From the NCBI GenBank assembly GCA_035630615.1, contig DASQKI010000022.1:1-64000 (forward strand): DNA of 64,000 nucleotides, given 5' to 3'. Shown piece by piece: positions 43,307-51,812 of this stretch. The first letter of the stretch is position 1. The number at the start of each line of letters is the position of its first letter. Made by a program: the position numbers and the translations under genes. The DNA is from DATFRX01 sp035630615 (GTDB taxonomy: Bacteria > Actinomycetota > Actinomycetes > Propionibacteriales > Nocardioidaceae). Below the pieces are notes generated by a model. That model did no database searches, had not been told where the DNA came from, and worked only from the letters and a program-made list of their open reading frames with translations.

Positions 43307-44164
43307 GTGATCGTTGTTTTCGCACTCGCCGCATCGCTCGCTTACGGATTTTCGGACTTCGTCGGCGGGATCGTCTCCCGACGAGCCGCAGCCTGGTCGG
43401 TCGCCGTGACGGCGCAGTTCGTGGCGTTCATCGGCGTCGGCAGCGTCGCGGTGTTCGTCGGCGGGTCACCCACGGCCGGCGACCTCGCGTGGGGTGCGCT
43501 CGCCGGCGTCGGCAGCGGGGTCGGCACCGGCATGCTCTACCGCGGGCTGGGCGGCGGCCGGATGAGCGTCGTGGCGCCGCTGTCGGCGGTCGGCGCCGCG
43601 CTCCTCCCGGTCGCGGTCGGCACCGCCACCGGCGAGCGACCGTCAATGGCGACCTGGGTCGGCGTCATCGTGGCGTTTCCGGCGATCTGGCTGGTCGCGC
43701 GCGGCAGCGAGCATGACGAGGTGCTCGGCGAGCCCGAGCCGGACTGCCGGCCGCGATCGCGGGACGTCATCGACGGCCTGGCCGCCGGATGTGGCTTCGG
43801 GCTGCTGTTCGTCGCGCTCGGCCAGGTGCCCGAAGATGCCGGTCTCGCGCCCTTGACCCTCATGCAGGTGGTCTCGGTCGGGGTCCTCGCGTCGACCGCG
43901 CTGTCGCTTCGGCAGCCACTGCGGTTGCCCCGGCGGGTGGCGGCGTGGGCGGCGCTCGCGGGTGCTCTCGGCGCGGCCGCGACCGGATTGTTCCAGCTCG
44001 CGACCCAGTCCGGACTCCTGACGGTGGCCAGCGTGCTGACGTCGCTCTATCCCGCGACCACGGTCGTCCTCGCGGCGATCGTGCTGCACGAGCACATCAC
44101 CCGCTGGCAGGGGATCGGGCTCGGCTTCGCCGGGATCGCGGTCGGACTGGTCGCTGCGGGCTGA
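43307..44164 (+). CDS. EamA-family (DMT) transporter
   Basis: A 285-residue membrane protein with ten TM helices in two five-helix halves. The first half starts VVFALAASLAYGFSDFVGGI, and the second contains GLLFVALGQVPEDAGLAPLT and VLTSLYPATTVVLAAIVLHE followed by GIGLGFAGIAVGLVA. The late LYPATTVVLA-LHE segment is the EamA hallmark. The family exports amino acids, nucleobases or other metabolites; adjacency to purL hints at purines but is not proof. It is inserted between purL and purQ-purS, on the opposite strand. Confidence 0.85.
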   Translation: MIVVFALAASLAYGFSDFVGGIVSRRAAAWSVAVTAQFVAFIGVGSVAVFVGGSPTAGDLAWGALAGVGSGVGTGMLYRGLGGGRMSVVAPLSAVGAALLPVAVGTATGERPSMATWVGVIVAFPAIWLVARGSEHDEVLGEPEPDCRPRSRDVIDGLAAGCGFGLLFVALGQVPEDAGLAPLTLMQVVSVGVLASTALSLRQPLRLPRRVAAWAALAGALGAAATGLFQLATQSGLLTVASVLTSLYPATTVVLAAIVLHEHITRWQGIGLGFAGIAVGLVAAG

Positions 44165-44179
44165 GCGCGGGCGCCGGTG

Positions 44180-44851
44180 TCAGGCGTCGACGGCGGCCGT
44201 CAGCACCGAGGTGAAGAATCCGAGGCCGTCGGCGCCGGCGCCGTACATCGCGTCGATCGCATGCTCGGGATGCGGCATCAGGCCGACGACGTTGCCGCGC
44301 TCGTTGGTGACGCCGGCGACATCGCGCATCGCGCCGTTGGGATTGGCGTCGACGTAGCGCAAGACGACCTGACCATCACCCTCGAGCCGCTCCAGTGTGT
44401 CGGAGTCGGCGACATAGCCGCCCTCGCCGCTCTTGAGGGGGACCACGATCTCTTGACCCGCTTCGTACGCCGACGTCCACGCCGTCGCCGCGTTGTCGAT
44501 CCGCAGCTGTACGTCGCGGCAGACGAACCGGCGTACGTCGTTGCGGATCAACGCACCCCGCAGCAGATGCGACTCGCACAGGATCTGGAAGCCGTTGCAG
44601 ATGCCGAGCACCGGCAGGCCACGCTCCGCGGCCGCGACCACCTCGGTCATCACCGGAGCGAATCGGGCGATCGCGCCGCAGCGCAGGTAGTCGCCGTAGG
44701 AGAAGCCGCCCGGGAGCACGACCGCGTCGACGCCCCGCAGGTCGTGGTCGCCGTGCCACAGCGGGACGGCTTCGGCCCCGGCGACCCGGACCGCGCGGGC
44801 GGCGTCGACGTCGTCGAGCGAGCCGGGGAAGGTGACGACCCCGACCTTCAT
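44180..44851 (-). CDS. purQ: Phosphoribosylformylglycinamidine synthase subunit PurQ
   Basis: A 223-residue glutaminase subunit that releases ammonia for PurL. VVLPGGFSYGDYLRCGAIAR precedes the nucleophile Cys85 in LGICNGFQILCE. His194 and Glu196 of LMPHPEHAID complete the class I amidotransferase triad. VGVVTFPGSLDD is the N-terminus. ATG 44851 overlaps the stop of purS (ATGA), so the two subunits are coupled. Confidence 0.96.
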   Translation of the reverse strand: MKVGVVTFPGSLDDVDAARAVRVAGAEAVPLWHGDHDLRGVDAVVLPGGFSYGDYLRCGAIARFAPVMTEVVAAAERGLPVLGICNGFQILCESHLLRGALIRNDVRRFVCRDVQLRIDNAATAWTSAYEAGQEIVVPLKSGEGGYVADSDTLERLEGDGQVVLRYVDANPNGAMRDVAGVTNERGNVVGLMPHPEHAIDAMYGAGADGLGFFTSVLTAAVDA

Positions 44852-45105
44852 CGTGGCGAGCCCTCGACCACGCGTACGTCGAAGTCCTCGATGACCGGGT
44901 TGGACAGCAGCGTCTTGGCGATCAGGCGTACCTCGGCCAACCGCTCGTCGGTGGGCTCGCCGTCGATCTCGAGCTCGAACCGCTTCCCCTGACGTACGTC
45001 GGTGACGCCGTCGAACCCCAGGCGCGGCAGCGCACCGTGCACGGCCTTGCCCTGAGGGTCGAGGATCTCCGGCTTGGGCATGACGTCGACGACGACACGG
45101 GCCAC
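44848..45105 (-). CDS. purS: Phosphoribosylformylglycinamidine synthase subunit PurS
   Basis: An 85-residue bridging subunit that holds PurL and PurQ together. RVVVDVMPKPEILDPQGKAV, LGFDGVTDVRQGKRFELE and TLLSNPVIEDFDVRV cover the whole ferredoxin-like fold. GTG 45105 with AGGAG seven bases upstream is the best start; the longer open frame upstream lacks one. It is the first gene of the purS-purQ pair. Confidence 0.95.
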   Translation of the reverse strand: MARVVVDVMPKPEILDPQGKAVHGALPRLGFDGVTDVRQGKRFELEIDGEPTDERLAEVRLIAKTLLSNPVIEDFDVRVVEGSPR

Positions 45106-45155
45106 GGGGCACTCCTGAGTACGCGCGAATCCGACGCTGCCGAGTCTACGGCCCC

Positions 45156-45209
45156 GTCCCGCCGACATTGCGCGTCCTGCCCATCCCGCCGCGCCGAGGA
45201 AGGGATGGG
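45156..45209. repeat. GCGCGTC-family repeat with terminator-like hairpin
   Basis: GTCCCGCCGACATTGCGCGTCC opens the site in two overlapping words (CCCGCCGACATTGCGCG, TTGCGCGTCC). CCCATCCC (45180-45187) then pairs with GGGATGGG (45202-45209). It ends 5 bases past the acyl-CoA ligase stop, upstream of purS. Confidence 0.65.
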
Positions 45210-45213
45210 TGCG

Positions 45214-46779
45214 TCAGCGGAGCTCGCGCTTGAGGATCTTGCCGGTGGCCGTCATCGGCAGGGACTCGCGGAACTCGACGACGCGCGGATATTTGAACGC
45301 CGCCATCTGCTCCTTGGCCCACGCGATCAGACCGTCCTCGGTCGTCTCGTCGTCGGCGTTCTTGATCACCAGCGCCTTGATCTCCTCGCCGAGCGACTCG
45401 TGCGAGACCCCGATGACGGCGACGAGGGACACGGCCGGGTGGGTCATCAGGACCTCTTCGACCTCGCGGGGATAGACGTTGAAGCCGCCACGGATGATCA
45501 TGTCCTTCGCCCGGTCGACGATGTAGTAGTAGCCGTCGGCGTCCTTGCGGGCGAGGTCGCCGGTACGGAACCAGCCGTCGCGCATGACTGCCTCGGTCTC
45601 CTCCGACCGGCGGTAGTAGCCCTTCATGATGTTGTGGCCCTTGACCGCGATCTCGCCGACCTCGTCGACGCCGGTGACTTCCTTCCACTCGGCGTCGATC
45701 AGCTTGCACTCGATACCCCAGATCGGTGTGCCGATCGAACCCGGCCGCGGCTCGACCCCCGGCGGGTTGAACGTCGCGATCGGAGACGTCTCGGACAGCC
45801 CGTACCCCTCCTTGATCTGGACGTGGAAGCGCGTCTGGAAGTCCTTGATGATCTCGACCGGAAGCGACGACCCGCCGGACACCGCCACCCGCATGTTGCG
45901 CGCGATGAGGTCCACGTCGACCGACTCGTCGAGTGCGCCGAGCAACCCCCAGTACATCGTCGGCACGCCGGCGAAGAACGACACGTTCTCCTTCTGCATC
46001 AGGGCGAGCGCCTGCTCGGCGTCGAACCGCGGCAGCAGGATCAGCGTCCCGCCTTCACCGAACCCGGCATTCAGCTGGACGGTCTGGCCGAAGCTGTGAA
46101 ACAGCGGCAGTGTGACGAGGTAGACGTCGCGGCCCGACTCGGGCTGGCCGTGCAGACGCTGGCTGCCGAGGGCGTTGAACACCATGTTGGCGTGGGTCAA
46201 CTCGGCGCCCTTGGGCTTGCCGGTCGTGCCCGACGTGTAAAGGATCACCGCCGTGTCGGACTCGTCGGTCGCGGCGGTCTCGAACGTCGGCGGCTGGTTG
46301 GCCATCGCGGCACCGAGCGTCTCGGCTCCCTCGACCGGCGCTCCATCGATCGTCCAGGGCGCACCGGGATCGGCGGTGATCACGAAGAAGTGCTTGCACT
46401 TGTCGGCCTGGCCGAAGCCGTCCCAGCCCTCCGTCGCCATCGGCAGGTCGGCGGTGCCTTCGAAGCAGAAGTACGCGGTGGCCTCGGAGTCGGCGAGGTG
46501 ATAGGCGATCTCGCGGCCCTTGAGGAGCACGTTGAGCGGCACGACGACGGCGCCGGCCTTGAGGATGCCGTAGTAGACGATCGGGAAGTACGGCAGGTTC
46601 GGACACGACAGGGCGACCTTGTCACCGGGCTCGATGCCCTTGCTGACAAGGAGATTGGCGACCTGGTTGGCTGCCGCGTTGATCTGGGCGTAGGTCAGAC
46701 GCGAGTCGCCAAGGACGACGGCATCTCGATCGGGGACCGTTCGGGCACTGTCTTCGAGCATCACGGACAGATTGAGCAC
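45214..46779 (-). CDS. Long-chain fatty-acid-CoA ligase (AMP-forming)
   Basis: A 521-residue acyl-activating enzyme. TAVILYTSGTTGKPKGAELT is the P loop, VQIKEGYGLSETSP the A4/A5 adenylate motif and WFRTGDLARKDADGYYYIVD the A7/A8 region. RAKDMIIRGGFNVYP is the hinge, and MTATGKILKREL holds the catalytic Lys near the end. It makes acyl-CoA from a free fatty acid, CoA and ATP. GTG 46779 is chosen because GGAGG lies just before it, inside the longer open frame. It sits upstream of purS on the same strand with the repeat hairpin between, so it is probably a separate transcript. Chain-length preference is not visible. Confidence 0.88.
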   Translation of the reverse strand: MLNLSVMLEDSARTVPDRDAVVLGDSRLTYAQINAAANQVANLLVSKGIEPGDKVALSCPNLPYFPIVYYGILKAGAVVVPLNVLLKGREIAYHLADSEATAYFCFEGTADLPMATEGWDGFGQADKCKHFFVITADPGAPWTIDGAPVEGAETLGAAMANQPPTFETAATDESDTAVILYTSGTTGKPKGAELTHANMVFNALGSQRLHGQPESGRDVYLVTLPLFHSFGQTVQLNAGFGEGGTLILLPRFDAEQALALMQKENVSFFAGVPTMYWGLLGALDESVDVDLIARNMRVAVSGGSSLPVEIIKDFQTRFHVQIKEGYGLSETSPIATFNPPGVEPRPGSIGTPIWGIECKLIDAEWKEVTGVDEVGEIAVKGHNIMKGYYRRSEETEAVMRDGWFRTGDLARKDADGYYYIVDRAKDMIIRGGFNVYPREVEEVLMTHPAVSLVAVIGVSHESLGEEIKALVIKNADDETTEDGLIAWAKEQMAAFKYPRVVEFRESLPMTATGKILKRELR

Positions 46780-46890
46780 GATGACCTCCACGGATCGCGA
46801 ACGTCGTGTTGGTCCCTTATCCGAGCACAGTTGACCGCGAGCGGAAAGCCCCGGATACCGAAAGTACGCGAAATTCGCGGCGGGTCGCGA

Positions 46891-47763
46891 CTAGAAGCTG
46901 TCGCCGGTCAACCGCTCGTACGCTTCGATGTAGCGCGAACGGGTCTTCTCGACGACGTCCTCGGGAAGATTGGGCGGCGGCGCGTCGGAACTCTTGTCCC
47001 ACCCGCTCTCGGGTGAGGTCAGCCAGTCGCGGACGAACTGCTTGTCGAACGACGGCTGTGCCTGACCCGGCTGCCACTGGTCCGCCGGCCAGAATCGCGA
47101 CGAGTCCGGCGTCAGAACCTCGTCGGCCAGCACGATCGTACCGTCGGGCCGGGCGCCGAACTCGAACTTCGTGTCCGCCAGGATGATCCCGCGCTCGCGA
47201 GCGATCGACTCGCCCCGGGCGTAGGCCTGCAGGGTCAGGTCGCGCAACTGCGCCGCCTGGCCGGCCCCGACCGACGCGATCACGTCGTCGAACGTCATCG
47301 CCTCGTCATGCTCACCGACCGGGGCCTTGGTGGTGGGCGTGAAGATCGGCTCGTCGAGTCGGTCGCCGTCGCGCAGGCCGTCGGGCAGCGGGATGCCACA
47401 GACGGTGCCGGACCGCGCGTACTCCTTGAGCCCGGAGCCGGTCAGATAGCCCCGCACCACGCACTCGACCGGGAACATCTCGAGCCGCTCGACCACGACC
47501 GCGCGGCCCCGCACCACGTCGGGTACGTCGGTCGACACCATGTGGTTGGGCACGACGTCGGCCAGCTGCTCGAACCACCACAGCGACATCCGGGTGAGGA
47601 CCTCGCCCTTGTCGGGGATGCCGGGTTCGAGGACGAAGTCGAGCGCCGAGATCCGGTCGGAGGCAACCATCAGGAGGTTGCCGTCGGCCAGCTCGTACAG
47701 GTCTCGGACCTTGCCGGAGTGCAGATGCGTCGCGTTCTCGATCGTCAAAGCCACGACAGCCAT
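46891..47763 (-). CDS. purC: Phosphoribosylaminoimidazole-succinocarboxamide synthase
   Basis: A 290-residue SAICAR synthetase that joins aspartate to CAIR. HSGKVRDLYELADGNLLMVA is the N-terminal nucleotide loop, SDRISALDFVLEPGIPDKGE is diagnostic, and VECVVRGYLTGSGLKEYARS is the CAIR-binding segment. IILADTKFEFG and VLTPDSSRFWP lie in the C-terminal domain. The length is that of the actinobacterial/yeast-like long form. ATG 47763 lacks a strong ribosome binding site but gives the family N-terminus. Confidence 0.95.
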   Translation of the reverse strand: MAVVALTIENATHLHSGKVRDLYELADGNLLMVASDRISALDFVLEPGIPDKGEVLTRMSLWWFEQLADVVPNHMVSTDVPDVVRGRAVVVERLEMFPVECVVRGYLTGSGLKEYARSGTVCGIPLPDGLRDGDRLDEPIFTPTTKAPVGEHDEAMTFDDVIASVGAGQAAQLRDLTLQAYARGESIARERGIILADTKFEFGARPDGTIVLADEVLTPDSSRFWPADQWQPGQAQPSFDKQFVRDWLTSPESGWDKSSDAPPPNLPEDVVEKTRSRYIEAYERLTGDSF

Positions 47764-47809
47764 GCTGCCAGACCGGATGCGTGGGCCCGCCGACCCCCGT
47801 ATCGACCGG

Positions 47810-48319
47810 TCAGCATCCGCCGCAGTTGTAGTACGTGATGTCCCAGTGGCTGACCTCGTCGTAATAGATGTTGCCGGCGCCCGACTGCCACTTGGACCCA
47901 CCGATGTAGGTGAACGTGTTGGTGATGTAGCTGCCGATGCAGCTGTACTTCGAGATGTCCAGCTTGTAGCCGTTCCAGTGGGTGTACGTGCCGTCTGCGT
48001 GACCCGTCTCGGTTCCGCCGGTCACGTTGATCGAGCATCCGCTGGCGCTCTTGAGCGTCTGGATGCCTTGGATCGTGGCGACGTTGACCTGGTCGAACGA
48101 CGTGCACGTCGAGTTGTAGCGGTCACTGCAATTGCCTGAGGACGACCACGTGATGCCCGACGACGACAGCGCGGCCGTGGCCTGGCTGTGAGTCATCTTG
48201 TCGACGGCGGACGCCGGTGTGGTGGCGGCGACGACCGATGCACCGGCGAGCAGGACCGAGCCGATCGCGGCGCCCAGCCGGCGTACGAAGCGAGAACGAG
48301 AAGCCGTGAGATGCGTCAT
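47810..48319 (-). CDS. Small secreted protein, possible M15-like peptidase fold
   Basis: A 169-residue protein with a signal peptide (RLGAAIGSVLLAGASVVAAT, cleavage near ASA-V). The mature part begins MTHSQATAALSSSGITW, has a Cys pair SGNCSDRYNSTC, then GGTETGHADGTYTHWNGYKL-DIS and finally HWDITYYNCGGC. The spacing of GHADGTY, DIS and HWD resembles the zinc ligands of D-Ala-D-Ala (M15/hedgehog-type) peptidases, so cell-wall activity is possible but unproven. Five or more Cys residues suggest disulfides. It stands alone between purC and purB. Confidence 0.65.
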   Translation of the reverse strand: MTHLTASRSRFVRRLGAAIGSVLLAGASVVAATTPASAVDKMTHSQATAALSSSGITWSSSGNCSDRYNSTCTSFDQVNVATIQGIQTLKSASGCSINVTGGTETGHADGTYTHWNGYKLDISKYSCIGSYITNTFTYIGGSKWQSGAGNIYYDEVSHWDITYYNCGGC

Positions 48320-48361
48320 GCCCTTCGCCTACCCCGAATGCGCCGGCTTCAACCCTCCCAA

Positions 48362-48464
48362 CCCCTTTCGCGCCGAGATTGCGCGTCCCGCCCGCTCGGC
48401 AGGCGCGGACGTACGCCCGTTCACTCCCGGGTGGGCGGGACGCGCAATCTCGGCGCGAAGGGGG
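48362..48464. repeat. GCGCGTC-family palindrome, 32-bp arms
   Basis: The arms at 48362-48393 and 48433-48464 are reverse complements with one mismatch and contain CGCCGAGATTGCGCGTCCCG. The loop is 39 bases. The right arm ends 4 bases from the purB stop. It is the largest member of the family in this window. Confidence 0.85.
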
Positions 48465-48468
48465 CGGC

Positions 48469-49908
48469 CTACAGAATCTCGCCGGGCCGATAGGTCGCCG
48501 CCTCGGGATGCCGCGCCGCCACCGACTCGACTCGCGCCACGACGGCGTCCACCTGGTCGCGGGCGGCGCCGGCGAAGTCCAACGGATCGGCGACCGCATC
48601 GGCGAGCGCCGCCCGCGACAGGCCTAGGCGCGGGTCGCCAGCCAGTCGGTCCAGCAGATCCAACTCGGCGGCGTCGGTCTCAACAGCCTCACGCGACGCC
48701 AGCGCCACCGCCACCGCGTGCTCCTTGATCGCCTCGTGCGCCTGCTCCCGGCCGACGCCGCCCCGGATCGCGGCCATCAGAATCTTCGTCGTCGCGAGAT
48801 AGGGCAGGTATCGACGCAGCTCCCGCTCGACGACGGCGGGAAACGCACCAAACTCGCCGAGCACCGTCAGCAGGGTCTCGAAAACGCCGTCGGTGGCGAA
48901 GAACCCGTCGGGCAACGCGACCCGACGCACCACGGAGTCGGAGACGTCGCCTTCGCTCCACTGGTCGCCGGCGAGCTCGCCGAGCATCGTGAGGTTGCCG
49001 CGCACGACGACGGCCAGACCGTTGATGCGCTCGCACGAGCGGGTGTTCATCTTGTGCGGCATTGCCGACGACCCGACCTGGCCGGCCCTGAAGCCCTCGG
49101 TGACGAGTTCGTTGCCCGCCATCAGTCGCAGCGTCGTCGCCAAGTTGGACGGGGCAGCGACGAGCTGGGCGAGCGCGCCGACGACCTCGTAGTCGAGCGA
49201 GCGCGGATAGATCTGGCCGACGCTGTCGAGCACACGGGCGAATCCGAGATGCTCTGCGACCCGCTGCTCCAGCGCGGTCAGCCGGTCGCGGTTGCCGTCG
49301 AGCAGGTCGAGCTGGTCTTGGGCCGTGCCCATCGGGCCCTTGAGCCCGCGCAGCGGATAGCGCGCGAGCAGCTCCTCGATGCGTTCGACGGCCACCAGCA
49401 GCTCGTCGGCGGCCGTGGCGAACCGCTTGCCGAGCGTCGTCACCTGGCCGGGCACGTTGTGGCTGCGCCCGGCGATCGCGAGATCGCGGTGTTCGGTCGC
49501 GAGTTCGGCGAGCCGGGCCAGCGTCGCGACGGCGTGGTCGCGCACGACCCGCAGAGTGTCGCGGATCTGTAGCTGCTCGACGTTGTCGGTGAGGTCGCGC
49601 GACGTCATGCCCTTGTGGATGTGCTCGTGGCCGGCGAGCGCGTTGAACTCCTCGATCCGGGCTTTGACGTCGTGCAGGGTGACCCGCTCGCGGGCCGCGA
49701 TCGACTCGAGGTCGACCTTGTCGACGACCTGCTCGTAGGCCTCGGCCACACCGTCAGGTATGTCGACGCCGAGGTCGGCCTGCGCTCGGAGCACCGCGAT
49801 CCAGAGTCGACGCTCGAGGACGACCTTGTGCTCGGGCGTCCAGAGCCGCACGAGATCGGCCGACGGATACCGCTGCGCCAAGACATTGGGGATCGTCACG
49901 TCGCCCAT
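48469..49908 (-). CDS. purB: Adenylosuccinate lyase
   Basis: A 479-residue lyase that splits SAICAR to AICAR and adenylosuccinate to AMP, releasing fumarate. Family landmarks are EEFNALAGHEHIHKGMTSRD, with its catalytic His and the TSRDLTDN motif, and GLKGPMGTAQDQ. The signature loop GSSAMPHKMNTRSCERING carries the catalytic Ser. ATG 49908 gives the usual N-terminus IPNVLAQRYPSADLVRLW. It is preceded by 44 bases from the prenyltransferase-like gene on the same strand. Confidence 0.96.
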   Translation of the reverse strand: MGDVTIPNVLAQRYPSADLVRLWTPEHKVVLERRLWIAVLRAQADLGVDIPDGVAEAYEQVVDKVDLESIAARERVTLHDVKARIEEFNALAGHEHIHKGMTSRDLTDNVEQLQIRDTLRVVRDHAVATLARLAELATEHRDLAIAGRSHNVPGQVTTLGKRFATAADELLVAVERIEELLARYPLRGLKGPMGTAQDQLDLLDGNRDRLTALEQRVAEHLGFARVLDSVGQIYPRSLDYEVVGALAQLVAAPSNLATTLRLMAGNELVTEGFRAGQVGSSAMPHKMNTRSCERINGLAVVVRGNLTMLGELAGDQWSEGDVSDSVVRRVALPDGFFATDGVFETLLTVLGEFGAFPAVVERELRRYLPYLATTKILMAAIRGGVGREQAHEAIKEHAVAVALASREAVETDAAELDLLDRLAGDPRLGLSRAALADAVADPLDFAGAARDQVDAVVARVESVAARHPEAATYRPGEIL

Positions 49909-49952
49909 TGTCTCGTACGGCGGGCAGCGGCCGAACTGCCACTCGACTCACT

Positions 49953-50807
49953 TCATGGTGCCTGGGGCAGCCGATCGTAAGCTCGCAGGATCTGCAGGGC
50001 CTCCAGCGTCCGTTGGCCCCGCCACTCGAGCCGGGCGGCGGCACTCGGCGGATCCCAGTCGAGCGGCCAGCCGCCATCGTCTCGCTGGGCCCGTTCGAGC
50101 GCGTCGAGGTGCGCGTCGAGTTGATCGGTCGGGAACAGCTCACGGGCCCACGTCGGAGTCGGGGCCATCTGTATGGGGGTGAGCCCGTAGTCGGTCGACG
50201 CCGGATCGACCTTGAGGTCGTCGGCTCCCGGAACCGCCGCAGCTGCCCGATCGCGAAGCGTGGGCTCGTCGACCACGTCGAGGAAGCGGAGGATCTCACG
50301 CAGCAGATGCACCTCGGGCTCCGGTCCGCTCCTAAGCTCGGCGAGGCAGTAGTCAGTCGCGCGCTCCAGCCAACGGTGGGTAAATCCGAGCGCATGCAGG
50401 GAGGCCGCAATCGCGATCGTGGGCTGCAGGCTGGGCGGTAGCCGGGTGTTGACCCAATGCTCGGCCCTCGGAACGCCCGCCGCCGTCGGAAGGATCATCG
50501 GGACCGCGCCACGCTCGTCGGCAACCGTCTCGAGGAACTCACAGCAGCCCGTCAGCAGATCGTCGTCACGGGCATCGACGGCAGCCAGAATCGTCAGGCC
50601 GAAGCCGACGAACAGCGGCTGGCTGTCGGGCGACCTCACGTCAGGCTCGAGGGCATGGCCGAGCCCGCCGTCGTCATTTTGGTACGCCCGAACGGCGCGG
50701 ACTACGCCGGCCGCCGACGCACCGTAGAACAGGGTCGAGAACAGTCGCCGCTCGACGAGCCGCGCTTCGCGAAGCACGAACTCACGTGCCGCGGCCAGGG
50801 ACGTCAT
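49953..50807 (-). CDS. Alpha/alpha-toroid (prenyltransferase/terpene-cyclase-like repeat) protein
   Basis: A 284-residue protein with repeated helix-pair motifs ending in Gly-rich turns: AYQNDDGGLGHALEPDV, HALGFTHRWLERATDYCLAE and ALERAQRDDGGWPLDWDP. The QNDDGGLG and QRDDGGWP words resemble the QW-type repeats of squalene-cyclase and prenyltransferase alpha barrels. I see no DxDD motif or clear catalytic centre, so an enzyme activity cannot be named. ATG 50807 gives MTSLAAAREFVLREARLVER, the family N-terminus. It may share a transcript with purB downstream. Confidence 0.6.
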   Translation of the reverse strand: MTSLAAAREFVLREARLVERRLFSTLFYGASAAGVVRAVRAYQNDDGGLGHALEPDVRSPDSQPLFVGFGLTILAAVDARDDDLLTGCCEFLETVADERGAVPMILPTAAGVPRAEHWVNTRLPPSLQPTIAIAASLHALGFTHRWLERATDYCLAELRSGPEPEVHLLREILRFLDVVDEPTLRDRAAAAVPGADDLKVDPASTDYGLTPIQMAPTPTWARELFPTDQLDAHLDALERAQRDDGGWPLDWDPPSAAARLEWRGQRTLEALQILRAYDRLPQAP

Positions 50808-50963
50808 GGACCGACCGTAGGGGACGCCACCGACACTCGAAGCCGCGATCGGAAGGCGACAACGAGACAAGACAGGGACCGTGGTCACCACGGCACCTGT
50901 CGCGTACGCGTGCAGTCGCGGTCAGGTCCGTTGACCTGGATGCAGCTCATCGGTTGTCACGGA

Positions 50964-51044
50964 CCCCAACCGCTCTTGCGCCGAGATTGCGCGTCTTCCC
51001 CACTCACCGGTGAAGACGCCCAATCTCGGAGCAAAAAGTTGGGG
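50964..51044. repeat. GCGCGTC-family palindrome downstream of the ABC ATPase gene
   Basis: CCCCAAC...GCCGAGATTGCGCGTCTTC pairs with GAAGACGCCCAATCTCGGAGC...GTTGGGG around a short CCCCACTCACCGGT loop. A few mismatches are present. Its right end is 15 bases from the ATPase stop codon. Confidence 0.8.
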
Positions 51045-51059
51045 GCGCAACAGGATGGG

Positions 51060-51812
51060 TCAGAGGACGGCGTCGAGGAACTTCTTCGTCTCCGGCTTCT
51101 GGCAGGCGTCGAACATCTGCTCCGGCGGCCCCTCCTCCCAGACGACGCCTTCGTGGAAGAAGAGCGCCCGGTCGGCAACCTCGCGGGCGAAGCCCATCTC
51201 GTGGGTCACCACGATCATCGGAATGTGCAGGTCGGTCGCCAACGACTTCATCACGGCGAGTACCTCACCGATCAGCTCGGGATCGAGCGCCGAGGTCGGC
51301 TCGTCGAAGAGCATCGCGTCCGGTCGCATCGCGAGCGCCCGGGCGATGGCGACTCGCTGCTGCTGACCACCAGACAGCCGGATCGGGTGCTCGGACGCCT
51401 TGTCCGAGAGCCCGACTTGGTCGAGCAGTTCCATCGCGCGGGTCCGGTTGCTGTCGAGGCCAGCGCACTCCGGCGCCGCAATGACGTTTTGCAGCGCGGT
51501 CATGTGCGGGAACAGATTGAACTGCTGGAACACCATGCCGACATGCAGCCGCAACTGGCGGATCTGTTCCCGCTTGCGCCGAGTCCGGAAGCCACCGCTC
51601 ATCCGCGTGCCGGCGACCTCGACCGTCCCGCGACTCGGGTCGTCGAGGAAGTTGATGCAACGAAGCAGGGTCGACTTGCCTGAGCCGGACCGGCCGAACA
51701 CGACGATGACCTCGCCCTTGTGCAGCTCGAGGTCGACGCCCTTCACGACCTCGAGGTTTCCGAACCGCTTGTGCAGGTCCTCGACCCGGATCACGACGTC
51801 GGGAGTACTCAC
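51060..51812 (-). CDS. Polar amino acid ABC importer, ATPase
   Basis: A 250-residue GlnQ/HisP-type ATPase. VVFGRSGSGKSTLLRCINFL is Walker A, MVFQQFNLFPHMTALQNV the Q loop, IRLSGGQQQRVAIARALAM the signature, AMLFDEPTSALDPELIGEVL Walker B and VTHEMGFAREVADRALFFHE the H loop. These words define the PAAT family. The Walker A has Phe-Gly-Arg where most have Gly-Pro. GTG 51812 overlaps the permease stop (GTGA). It is the last gene of a binding protein-permease-ATPase operon. Confidence 0.93.
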   Translation of the reverse strand: MSTPDVVIRVEDLHKRFGNLEVVKGVDLELHKGEVIVVFGRSGSGKSTLLRCINFLDDPSRGTVEVAGTRMSGGFRTRRKREQIRQLRLHVGMVFQQFNLFPHMTALQNVIAAPECAGLDSNRTRAMELLDQVGLSDKASEHPIRLSGGQQQRVAIARALAMRPDAMLFDEPTSALDPELIGEVLAVMKSLATDLHIPMIVVTHEMGFAREVADRALFFHEGVVWEEGPPEQMFDACQKPETKKFLDAVL

